Source: Lyngbya sp. PCC 8106 (GTDB lineage: Bacteria > Cyanobacteriota > Cyanobacteriia > Cyanobacteriales > Microcoleaceae). From it: a stretch of 13,990 nucleotides of DNA. Every line of letters starts with the position of its first letter. Position 1 is the stretch's first letter. The notes below the pieces were generated by a model. It worked only from the letters and a program-made list of their open reading frames with translations, had not been told where the DNA came from and did not search any database. The stretch spans positions 1-13,990 of the forward strand of contig NZ_AAVU01000079.1 in the NCBI RefSeq assembly GCF_000169095.1. Direction: 5' to 3'. Positions 1 to 6,746 of the stretch are shown one piece after another. The translations under genes were made by a program, and so were the position numbers.

Positions 1-229
1 TGTTGTTTCCATACATTAAGGAACCAGCTACGGGTTCACGGATACCGTCGATGTCAACCGGAGGTGCTGCGACGAAGGCTACGATGTAGCAGATTGTTGC
101 TGTCAACAGGGTAGGGATCATCAACACGCCGAACCAGCCGATGTAAAGGCGGTTGTTTGTGGACGTTACCCAGTTGCAGAACTGCTGCCATAAGCTGGCG
201 CTTTCGCGCTGCTGTAAGGTAGTTGTCAT
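1..229 (-). CDS. psbA: photosystem II D1 protein, N-terminal part (runs off the left edge)
   Basis: The minus strand from an ATG at 229 translates as MTTTLQQRESASLWQQFCNW, then a D1-typical stretch (STNNRLYIGWFGVLMIP, AAPPVDIDGIREPVAGSL). This is the start of D1, the photosystem II reaction-centre subunit in the thylakoid membrane that carries the redox-active tyrosine and most ligands of the oxygen-evolving cluster. About 76 of the usual roughly 360 residues are present, covering the stromal N-terminus and the first transmembrane helix (about residues 32-55). The diagnostic residue 130 and the C-terminal processing site lie outside the window, so it is not possible to say which D1 isoform this is. 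The gene is transcribed divergently from the hydrolase-like gene at 497. Family assignment is secure because the sequence is nearly invariant among cyanobacteria. Confidence 0.98.
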   Translation of the reverse strand, partial: MTTTLQQRESASLWQQFCNWVTSTNNRLYIGWFGVLMIPTLLTATICYIVAFVAAPPVDIDGIREPVAGSLMYGNN

Positions 230-295
230 GGTATGTATAATTGCTATTTGTTTTTCAAGGTTCGTCGGTAGGTGTTTGTTCCTGCCGTTGATACT

Positions 296-334
296 ATTAT
301 TAATCTAATTTTGAGATTTGTAAAGGAGTTTAAC
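296..334 (-). promoter_or_regulatory. psbA core promoter with HLR1-like (RpaB) direct repeat
   Basis: Reading the minus strand, a -35-like TTTACA (319-324) is followed by a 17-nt spacer and AATAAT (296-301) as -10, giving a predicted leader of about 60 nt before the psbA ATG. Overlapping the -35 is TTTACAAA (317-324), an exact match to the HLR1 half-site (G/T)TTACA(T/A)(T/A). Two bases further upstream is GTTAAACT (327-334), a 6-of-8 match to the same half-site. The 8-2-8 spacing is that of HLR1, the site bound by the response regulator RpaB at high-light-controlled genes including psbA. Motifs and spacing are seen in the sequence; RpaB binding is inferred. Confidence 0.6.
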
Positions 335-400
335 GAAAGTTTTTTAAATATAAATTATAAGAAAAACTAATACAATTCGCCAAAAAAGCGTTAGAGTGTC

Positions 401-476
401 TTTAGGCTAAGGATCTCAGAGCATCGCCCGAATTGATAATCCGTTCCAGCCCAGATCAAGATATCCTTAGCCTGAA
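401..476 (+). repeat. long inverted repeat in the leader of the 1236-residue gene
   Basis: AGGCTAAGGAT (404-414) is exactly complementary to ATCCTTAGCCT (463-473). The pairing extends outward by one G-U and two A-U pairs to 401 and 476, giving a 14-bp stem. Inside the 48-nt loop a second stem is possible (TTGAT 433-437 with ATCAA 455-459). The structure ends 20 nt before the ATG at 497, so in an RNA it would sit next to the translation start. There is no T-run after it, so it does not look like a terminator. It could be a regulatory leader, a small RNA or a remnant of a small repeat element; the sequence alone does not decide. Confidence 0.55.
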
Positions 477-496
477 CCCAAATCCGAGAACAGAGA

Positions 497-3400
497 ATGA
501 GTGAAACAACACTGTCACTATTTTGGCAACTTGTAGGATGGGTATTTGCCTTAAACGCTGAAGCTTTCCGAGTCGTTAGCAACGTTCCTCAAGGCTTGAT
601 CGTCGGCTTATTTATCGTCTTATTTGCTGGACTCTCCCAAGCGATCGCTCAAAGTATTATCCTATTTATCAACCAAGTTAAACCCATTCGATTTGTCTTC
701 AGCCTGCTGATCAACACCTTTTTGTTTGTAGCGGGTTTTTTGTTCCTGGTTTTCAGCACTTGGTTAATTACCCTGTTACCCGGAACCGTCAACATCAGTC
801 TGATTACCCTGATTAAAGTTTTGGGAATTAGCTACGCTACCCTCGTGTTTAGCTTTTTAGGTGCTTTACCTTATCTGGGAGTTCCTCTGCTGTCATTACT
901 CTCGGTATGGCATTTGTTGGCGCTGGTTGTTGGGTTTAGTGCTATTACCGAAATCTCAGTCGAGAAAGGCTTAGGTTATGTCGTCTTCGGGTGGATTGTA
1001 CTCCAGATCCTACAACAAACGGTCGGACGCCCCCTTGCCAACTGGGGTCGTTGGTTAACGGATACAGTCGCAGGAGTTGACCTATCCACTCGTCGTCGGG
1101 ATATCAATAATATCGTTCAAACTCGCGCCCAGGAATCCTCATCAATTTGGCAAGAACAACTACGAGAACGAATCACAGAAATTCGACAAACCACCTATTC
1201 ATCGGAATACAGCTCACAAACAACAGTAACAGAAACTAGACCTCAACCCGCTTCTACAACGACTGCAACACTTTCTCAACCCCCAAACAGAATAGAAAAT
1301 CCGCAAACCGGGATTAACAAAACCGTAAAAACGATTCTCGGTTTATGCGGAATTGCCATTTTAACCTACATTATTATCATCTTTTTGCGACCGATTCGAG
1401 AATGGTGGTTTGGGTGGTATACCAGTCTACCGACCTTATTTTGGCTAATCTTTAAACTGGTTTGGATTGGTGTAATTGCCCTGGTGGTCGCCGGATTACT
1501 TGCCCCGTTAGAAACACTGGGTTGGTGGGCAGGGTGGTATGATGATCAAGTTGATACTATCGAGAATGCAGGAAAACTTGCCGAACCCGTTGCCGATTCT
1601 CAAAACATTTCTCGCTACATTGTTTATTTGGATGGCATTGGTAAATCAACTTTTGAATACTTACCCGATATCGAAGAATTTTTAGATACATTAGCCCCGG
1701 CTTTACCCAAAGATATCGCTTTAATTCGGGGAATCATTCCCTATTCTGTTCTCAATAATCCCCTCGATCAAGATCGACCTCTGGCTTTTTTGTGGAAACG
1801 GGTTGAAAAATCCCGGTTCGCAAATCCGGCTAGTATCTTAGGATTATTAATTAACATCCGTAATGTCTTAATTGTGGGAGTTTCGGCCGATAAACGCTAC
1901 GGCCCTCTCTATAACCAAGGCATTGCTCAAGTTGTCTACAATGGCTTAGTAAAAAATGGCTATCGGCTGAATAGTAGCATCCCCATTACTTTAATTGGTT
2001 ATAGCGGTGGCGGTCAAATGTCTTGTGCTTGTGCGCCATTTCTTAAACGGGCTTTAAGCGCCCCTATCAATGTGATTTCTTTAGGTGGGGTCATTAGTGC
2101 CAATTGTAATATCCTCAAACTCGAACATCTCTATCACCTCGTTGGAGACAAAGATGGAGTTGAACAAATAGGGGCAGTTATGTTTCCCGGACGTTGGAAA
2201 CTGTTTCCCTTATCTTATTGGAACCGAGCCAAACGACGGGGTAAAATCTCAATATTATCAATGGGGCCTGTCGGACATCAAGTTCCCGGTGGTATTCTTG
2301 ACCCTGATTTAAGGTTATCCGATGGTCACAGTTCTCTCGAACAAACGATTAACTATATTCAAAAGATAGTCCAAGGTGATTTACTACCGCAAATTGATTT
2401 AACGGCAATTCAAGCGAGCAATTATGAACTCTATCGCCAAGCCGATTTTAACCGCCCCGAATATTATCCCATTGATCAAACGGTTAATCCTAATCTCTAC
2501 AAACCGATTGGTACTTGGATGGGAAGATTAATCTTACCGAAATTAGAACAACGTTCCCAAATTCGAGGGGTTTTATTTGAAGTTTATCACGCCGATACTG
2601 ACTCTCAACACCTTGTCGGACAAGTGGTAAAGTTACGTTGGGCTAATCACCCAGAAGTCCAAAAACTCGTGCAAGCTGTCACCCAAGACGTTCATTTTAG
2701 TGCAGATGCTGAATATACCAGCAAATACGGCGGGCTAGTTCATCCAGTTCGTCTCAACCATTGGCAGTCTGTTGATCCGTTAGAATCTTTAGCAGGTTCT
2801 CATCTGGTGGATGATGTGATCGTCATGCTCGATGGCGCCGTCATAGTCGAAGAAGAACCAAAAGCCGCTCCTAACTCTCCCATTACACTACGAATTTATC
2901 AAACTCCGATTCAAATTACAGGACGTTACTATGGTTTGATTAAATTTATCGAACCGATTCCTGAAACTGATGAATTTCGAGTGATTCATTTTAACCCAAT
3001 CTCGCGTCAGTTTGATGGCCCGGAAGAACAGGTGCGTTTACCCGACGTTATTCTCGCGCCAGCCTACGGAAGTTATCCTTCTACAACAAATGACATTGAA
3101 CAGTCGCCTTTAAACGAGACAGGTTGGTACATCTACGGCGCAAAAGATCAAAATGGACGGTTTGTGGTGCAGTCTCTCGCGCCTCGTTCTCTGTTGCGTC
3201 TCCAACCCGATCAAGTGATGTTTGGGAAAGCGGCTAATCGTTATGTTCGCAAAGAAGCTTGGGAGAATATTGTCGCCCAAAAAGGACGGATTTCTTCTGT
3301 ACTCTGTTTAAATCACAAAGAAGAGTCTTCATCTGTGATTCAAAATGCAATTGATACTTGGCAAGAAGGAGATCGCGCTTTGTTGCTTCATACCTATGGC

Positions 3401-4207
3401 GGAATTGGCGGTAAAAACAAAGAACCTGCCGCAGCGACTCCGATTTTCTTTGGACATTTTGCCTATGGGGTGGCTGAAGTGGTTCGTGATCCGATTGCTT
3501 TGGAGTTACGCTTTGAGATTAGTTATCATCAGGTTTACACCCACAATACCGATGGGTTAATTGCCGGAACGCTACACTGGTCGAGGTATGTTGGCGATCG
3601 CCAATTGGGTTGGTTGGGAACTCGTCCGATATGCGATATTTTGATTAAACTGGATGCTTTTACCGGAGATTATGATTTAGACGGGTTACAGCGATCGCCT
3701 CTGACGCGAATGTTAGCACAGTTGCAAGTGATGACCGCCCGTTATCGTATCGGAGACGGCACTGGAGGAACCTATGTTGGGCCGGCGAATAATTGTTCTC
3801 AAGACTCCAACCAAGCCTTATTTGCCAGTATTCAACACATTAAAGCAACTATTCAATCAAATCAAGAGTGGTTTGAAAATTGGGGAAATTGTTATCCCGA
3901 ACAAGCCGAACGTTTTCAAGAGTTGATCAAGTTGGGTGTCGATCTCAAACAAGAATTACAACCGTTTGGGAAACCCCGTCCAGACTGGGAGAAAAATGAA
4001 TATAATCTCGGTACGACTTTAGAAGATGAACCGTTGAGAAACTTGGCAATGGGACTTAGCAGTTGGCGAACTTTGCTCCCTCGCAAAGCGAGTGATACGG
4101 TTGTTAAAACTTTCCTCAAGTATAATGCTTGCGTGTGGGTGCTACGAACCAATCAAGTTGGTGGATATAACCCCAATATTGAACCCATTGCCCCGATGAC
4201 ATTTTAG
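497..4207 (+). CDS. large membrane-anchored alpha/beta-hydrolase-like protein of unknown function
   Basis: This 1236-residue protein has no close family that I recognise. Residues 33-176 form about five hydrophobic helices resembling a Yip1-type membrane domain. A charged, Thr/Pro/Ser-rich linker spans about 195-275. Two more helices lie at about 277-297 and 313-338. Residues 373-625 look like an alpha/beta hydrolase: strand YIVYLDGIG, nucleophile elbow GYSGGG (Ser503), a later Asp in VGDKDG (551 or 553) and GHQVPGG (His594), in the usual Ser-Asp-His order. About 600 further C-terminal residues follow with no recognised fold; they include the conspicuous GPANNCSQDSNQAL (Cys1100) and an ending rich in NQVGGYNPNIEPIAP. 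I have an impression that similar C-termini occur in cyanobacterial proteins annotated as CAAX-type proteases, but cannot verify it. There is only a weak purine-rich RBS (CAGAGA). Three HIP1 octamers lie within the gene. It could be a lipase, esterase or peptidase; the substrate is unknown. Confidence 0.9.
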   Translation: MSETTLSLFWQLVGWVFALNAEAFRVVSNVPQGLIVGLFIVLFAGLSQAIAQSIILFINQVKPIRFVFSLLINTFLFVAGFLFLVFSTWLITLLPGTVNISLITLIKVLGISYATLVFSFLGALPYLGVPLLSLLSVWHLLALVVGFSAITEISVEKGLGYVVFGWIVLQILQQTVGRPLANWGRWLTDTVAGVDLSTRRRDINNIVQTRAQESSSIWQEQLRERITEIRQTTYSSEYSSQTTVTETRPQPASTTTATLSQPPNRIENPQTGINKTVKTILGLCGIAILTYIIIIFLRPIREWWFGWYTSLPTLFWLIFKLVWIGVIALVVAGLLAPLETLGWWAGWYDDQVDTIENAGKLAEPVADSQNISRYIVYLDGIGKSTFEYLPDIEEFLDTLAPALPKDIALIRGIIPYSVLNNPLDQDRPLAFLWKRVEKSRFANPASILGLLINIRNVLIVGVSADKRYGPLYNQGIAQVVYNGLVKNGYRLNSSIPITLIGYSGGGQMSCACAPFLKRALSAPINVISLGGVISANCNILKLEHLYHLVGDKDGVEQIGAVMFPGRWKLFPLSYWNRAKRRGKISILSMGPVGHQVPGGILDPDLRLSDGHSSLEQTINYIQKIVQGDLLPQIDLTAIQASNYELYRQADFNRPEYYPIDQTVNPNLYKPIGTWMGRLILPKLEQRSQIRGVLFEVYHADTDSQHLVGQVVKLRWANHPEVQKLVQAVTQDVHFSADAEYTSKYGGLVHPVRLNHWQSVDPLESLAGSHLVDDVIVMLDGAVIVEEEPKAAPNSPITLRIYQTPIQITGRYYGLIKFIEPIPETDEFRVIHFNPISRQFDGPEEQVRLPDVILAPAYGSYPSTTNDIEQSPLNETGWYIYGAKDQNGRFVVQSLAPRSLLRLQPDQVMFGKAANRYVRKEAWENIVAQKGRISSVLCLNHKEESSSVIQNAIDTWQEGDRALLLHTYGGIGGKNKEPAAATPIFFGHFAYGVAEVVRDPIALELRFEISYHQVYTHNTDGLIAGTLHWSRYVGDRQLGWLGTRPICDILIKLDAFTGDYDLDGLQRSPLTRMLAQLQVMTARYRIGDGTGGTYVGPANNCSQDSNQALFASIQHIKATIQSNQEWFENWGNCYPEQAERFQELIKLGVDLKQELQPFGKPRPDWEKNEYNLGTTLEDEPLRNLAMGLSSWRTLLPRKASDTVVKTFLKYNACVWVLRTNQVGGYNPNIEPIAPMTF

Positions 4208-4225
4208 AGAAGGCAATATTGACAC

Positions 4226-4248
4226 TCCCACGCCGTAAACGGCGGGGA
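4226..4248. repeat. left terminal hairpin of the IS200/IS605-like element
   Basis: GCCG and CGGC around a TAAA loop extend to a 5-bp core. After a single bulged A (4230), the pairing continues with three C-G pairs and one T-A pair. A single asymmetric bulge in the stem is typical of hairpins recognised by Y1 (TnpA) transposases. Confidence 0.65.
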
Positions 4249-4275
4249 TTCTTGGTTCAGCGAGTCCATTTAATA

Positions 4276-4295
4276 CAGATAGGCTGCCCTATCTG
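4276..4295. repeat. perfect 8-bp hairpin inside the mobile element
   Basis: CAGATAGG (4276-4283) pairs perfectly with CCTATCTG (4288-4295) around a 4-nt loop. It lies close to the presumed right end of the element and could be part of a structured RNA. Confidence 0.6.
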
Positions 4296-4419
4296 CACCA
4301 GAGATGAATTCTCCCCAAGCGTTTTGCTCCATTTCAGAAACCTGTTTGGGTATGCCCTACCCTACAGTTCAAAACCTAAAATCTTGGTTTCTCTGTACTT
4401 GTTGCGTTGCGCTAATAAG

Positions 4420-4439
4420 CGTACAAGCTTTCCTGTACG
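4420..4439. repeat. 6-bp hairpin inside the mobile element
   Basis: CGTACA (4420-4425) pairs with TGTACG (4434-4439) around an 8-nt loop. It is a weaker structure than the neighbouring hairpins, listed because it adds to the set of stems between the two terminal hairpins. Confidence 0.4.
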
Positions 4440-4536
4440 GAACCCCATAACTTCAGTGCGTCAAGGTGCGTTGCCTTTCGGTGACTGGGTTTTTAGTGTG
4501 GTTGATTACCCTTTCCACAAAAGAAAGTTTAACATA

Positions 4537-4560
4537 AAGCCGTCCTCAAGGACGGGGCTT
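4537..4560. repeat. right terminal hairpin of the IS200/IS605-like element
   Basis: CCGTCC and GGACGG form a 6-bp stem around TCAA. After a bulged GG, the outer AAG/CTT pairs close it. It is followed by TTGTATCCC, where I place the element boundary. Confidence 0.6.
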
Positions 4561-4610
4561 GTATCCCAATTTTTTCGGTCAGTCGTCAAAATCTAGTGAT
4601 CTCCTGATCT

Positions 4611-4642
4611 CTCTATCTCTCTATCTCCCTATCTCCCTATCT
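4611..4642. repeat. four tandem copies of an 8-bp pyrimidine-rich repeat
   Basis: The unit YYCTATCT occurs four times in a row: two copies begin CT and two begin CC. The preceding CTCCTGATCT looks like a degenerate fifth unit. The array sits between the mobile-element relic and the acyltransferase gene. Slippage during replication is the simplest origin; no function is apparent. Confidence 0.8.
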
Positions 4643-4741
4643 TCCGACTCCTCTGAGTTTGATTAAAAACAGCGTGAGCGCTTTTGCTCTCAATGCACAA
4701 CATAGCTCGATTACATTACCCTATAGATTAAATCGATTAAG

Positions 4742-5959
4742 ATGCGTCCCGACAGATTTCTAAAAAACATGGTGAAACAGCTTACCTCGCCCTATTCTGC
4801 GACTTGGATTAGCAACCTATCAGAAATTCCCAAATCTGAATGGGATGCTTTGGCAATACCGTTAAAAACGCCTTTTTTTGAATGGGATTGGTTGCACAAC
4901 TTAGAAGCCTCTGGAAGTGCGACTGGACGAGCGGGTTGGCTTCCGCATCATTTGACGATTTGGCGTGATGGTCAACTGGTGGCCGCCGCACCGTTGTATA
5001 TTAAAAGTCACAGTCGCGGTGAATTTGTCTTTGATCATCAATGGGCAGATTTGGCTTATCAGCTTGGGGTGGAATATTATCCCAAAATGTTAGGAATGTC
5101 GCCGTTTACTCCCGTTGAAGGTTATCGATTTTTAATTGCACCGACGGAAGATGAAGAAGAACTAACGGCTTTTATGGTGCATGAAATTGATCAGTTTTGT
5201 ATTAACAATAAGATCTCGGGTTGTAATTTTCTCTATGTTGATCCGCAGTGGAAGCTGTTAATGGAACGGCAGGGGTTTATGGCTTGGTTGCATCATAGTT
5301 ATATCTGGACAAACGAAGGCTTTAACTCTTTTGATGATTATTTAAAGGTTTTTAATGCTAATCAACGTCGAAATATTAAACGAGAACGCAAAGCAGTTGC
5401 GAAAGCGGGATTGCAGCTTAAAACGTTAACGGGAGATGACATTCCCAAGTCTTTATTTAGTTTAATGTATCATTTTTATGCGGATACTTGTGATAAGTTT
5501 GGGTGGTGGGGAAGTAAATATTTAACCCGAAAGTTTTTTGAACAACTCCATCACGACTATCGCCATCGAGTCTTATTTGTGGGGGCTTATAGTGAACAAG
5601 ATGAACGAGAACCTGTGGGAATGTCATTTTGTTTAACCAAAGGTGATCGTTTATATGGTCGCTATTGGGGGAGTTATCAAGACATCGATTGTTTACATTT
5701 TAATGCCTGTTATTATTCACCGATTGAATGGGCAATTAATAACGGGATTCAAACCTTTGATCCCGGCGCGGGTGGACGCCATAAAAAACGTCGGGGTTTT
5801 CCGGCGATGGATAATCACAGTTTACATCGATTTTACGATAACCGTCTCAGTAAGATTTTACAGTCTTATATCGGCAAAATTAATGCAATGGAACAGCAAG
5901 AAATTGAACACGTGAATCAAGATTTACCGTTCCGTCAAGAGGAGGAAAATAATCAGTAA
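4742..5959 (+). CDS. FemAB/GNAT-like acyltransferase, DUF482 (COG3146) family
   Basis: The 405-residue product matches the FemAB-like family often named peptidoglycan biosynthesis/recognition protein. Visible family blocks are the N-terminal FFEWDWLHNLEASGSATGR segment (about 45-63), the basic stretch NANQRRNIKRERKAVAKAG (205-223), FYADTCDKFGWWGSKYLTR (245-263), and the C-terminal block YGRYWGS, LHFNACYYSPIEWAI (318-332), FDPGAGGRHKKRRGFPA (339-355). FemAB-type GNAT folds usually transfer an amino acid or acyl group; the substrate of this family is not established. Length is normal for the family, with no signal peptide or membrane segment, so it is probably cytoplasmic. No clear Shine-Dalgarno precedes the ATG at 4742. 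A second in-frame ATG at 4769 (MVKQL) is a possible start and leaves all motifs intact. The gene stands alone and converges on exbD. Confidence 0.9.
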   Translation: MRPDRFLKNMVKQLTSPYSATWISNLSEIPKSEWDALAIPLKTPFFEWDWLHNLEASGSATGRAGWLPHHLTIWRDGQLVAAAPLYIKSHSRGEFVFDHQWADLAYQLGVEYYPKMLGMSPFTPVEGYRFLIAPTEDEEELTAFMVHEIDQFCINNKISGCNFLYVDPQWKLLMERQGFMAWLHHSYIWTNEGFNSFDDYLKVFNANQRRNIKRERKAVAKAGLQLKTLTGDDIPKSLFSLMYHFYADTCDKFGWWGSKYLTRKFFEQLHHDYRHRVLFVGAYSEQDEREPVGMSFCLTKGDRLYGRYWGSYQDIDCLHFNACYYSPIEWAINNGIQTFDPGAGGRHKKRRGFPAMDNHSLHRFYDNRLSKILQSYIGKINAMEQQEIEHVNQDLPFRQEEENNQ

Positions 5960-6007
5960 TTCTGGAAAAAAAGTAGCGAGTTAGGAGTATAAACTGACTC
6001 AAAAATC

Positions 6008-6028
6008 GAGTCTAAATTGAGTCTAAAT
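6008..6028. repeat. tandem 10-bp direct repeat between convergent genes
   Basis: GAGTCTAAAT occurs twice (6008-6017 and 6019-6028) with one base between. GACTC at 5996-6000 can pair with the first GAGTC to form a short 5-bp stem. It lies in the 73-bp gap between the acyltransferase and exbD stop codons, where terminators for both would be expected. No stem followed by a clean T-run is visible. Confidence 0.6.
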
Positions 6029-6032
6029 GGCT

Positions 6033-6644
6033 TTATTCAAAACTATCTAAAGGGGCTGCATCTCCCGAACTCGGGGCGACTGGATTAGCCCCTGGTGCAT
6101 CAGTAGGCGGAGGAGATAATAAAAACGGGTTGGGAGGTGTGTCTGAACCTTCTGGAAAGCTGGGAATCAGAGGATTTTCCCCATCGGGTGAACCGGGAGT
6201 CAGCAAGTTCTCCGGATCGGCTTCTGTAGGGAGTTCCGCTGAACTGGGTAATGTAGCGAGGGCGACTCGTTCACCACCAACCGCCCGTAATTTATCTAAG
6301 ACTTGAACAACATCATTGTAGCGGGCATCTTTTGGGGCATATAATACCATTAATCCACTTGGATTCCAACGCTTGAATCGTTTTAACGCCCGTTCTAATT
6401 GTTGATCGCTAACGACTTGCTGATCAATGTAAGTTCTTCCCTGATCGTCTATTCCGACAATCAGCATTTTTTGCATCTGAGTTTCCCCTGTTGTCGCCTT
6501 GGGTAAATCAACATTAATCGCTTGCTGACGGGTAAGTTGAAGGGCGGCTAAAATAAAAAAGGTCAGAATACAAAAGACCACATCAATTAAGGGAAGGAGT
6601 TCTATCCGAGTATCATCGGGAGAAGAATCAAGATTCAATTTCAT
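6033..6644 (-). CDS. exbD: ExbD/TolR-type energy transducer subunit
   Basis: The 203-residue protein has the ExbD layout. A short cytoplasmic N-terminus (MKLNLDSSPDDTRIELLP) is followed by one transmembrane helix (about 16-38) whose LPLIDVVFCILTFFI contains the conserved proton-relay aspartate (Asp21). A periplasmic domain of about 95 residues then covers 40-135 (DLPKATTG, VGIDDQGRTYIDQQVV, VLYAPKDARYNDVVQVLDKLR). ExbD works with ExbB as the proton-driven motor for TonB-dependent outer-membrane transport; TolR is the close alternative. The tail from about 136 to 203 is Pro/Gly/Ser/Asp-rich and low-complexity, longer than in typical ExbD (about 140 residues). It is 102 bp downstream of exbB on the same strand and probably co-transcribed. 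No TonB or receptor gene is in the window. Confidence 0.92.
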   Translation of the reverse strand: MKLNLDSSPDDTRIELLPLIDVVFCILTFFILAALQLTRQQAINVDLPKATTGETQMQKMLIVGIDDQGRTYIDQQVVSDQQLERALKRFKRWNPSGLMVLYAPKDARYNDVVQVLDKLRAVGGERVALATLPSSAELPTEADPENLLTPGSPDGENPLIPSFPEGSDTPPNPFLLSPPPTDAPGANPVAPSSGDAAPLDSFE

Positions 6645-6746
6645 GGGTTATTTGAGGCTGGGTTTGTAGAGAAGATGGGTAAAAGTTATTAAAATTGTTA
6701 GCAGAAAACCGAGTCTGACTGTCAATAAAACGGCTTAATTTTAGTT

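Larger units (their letters stand above)
4220..4570 (-). mobile_element. candidate non-autonomous IS200/IS605-like element (PATE/MITE-type relic)
   Basis: This stretch begins 13 bases after the hydrolase stop codon and is bounded by two imperfect hairpins. The left one (4226-4248) has a bulged A and the right one (4537-4560) a bulged GG, the form of the transposase-binding subterminal hairpins of IS200/IS605 elements. There are no flanking inverted repeats or target duplications, as expected for that family. Read on the minus strand, the left boundary ends in GTGTCAA, resembling the TCAA right-end cleavage site of IS608, so I place the vanished tnpA/tnpB on the minus strand. Internal hairpins at 4276-4295 and 4420-4439 would fit a residual omega-RNA-like region. 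No transposase or TnpB remnant is readable. Boundaries are approximate, and the family call rests on structure plus familiarity with such ends in cyanobacteria. Confidence 0.6.

Noticed and set aside
391..582. Minus-strand frame of 63 residues in the psbA upstream region
   Set aside because: It crosses the inverted repeat and overlaps the start of the real gene at 497 in antisense, with no homology-like features.
4219..4596. Plus-strand open frame of 125 residues after the hydrolase gene
   Set aside because: It coincides with the hairpin-bounded mobile-element relic and reads straight through both terminal hairpins. Its composition (many Arg, Ser, Leu, no domain) is that of translated non-coding DNA.
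4611..4642. Octamer array considered as a CRISPR-like repeat
   Set aside because: The units are only 8 bp and directly adjacent with no spacers, so it is a simple tandem repeat.
6700..6725. TTGACA (6720-6725, minus strand) between exbB and exbD as an internal promoter
   Set aside because: No acceptable -10 box follows at 16-18 nt. A -10-like TAACAA appears only at a spacing of about 19, so an exbD-specific promoter is not supported.
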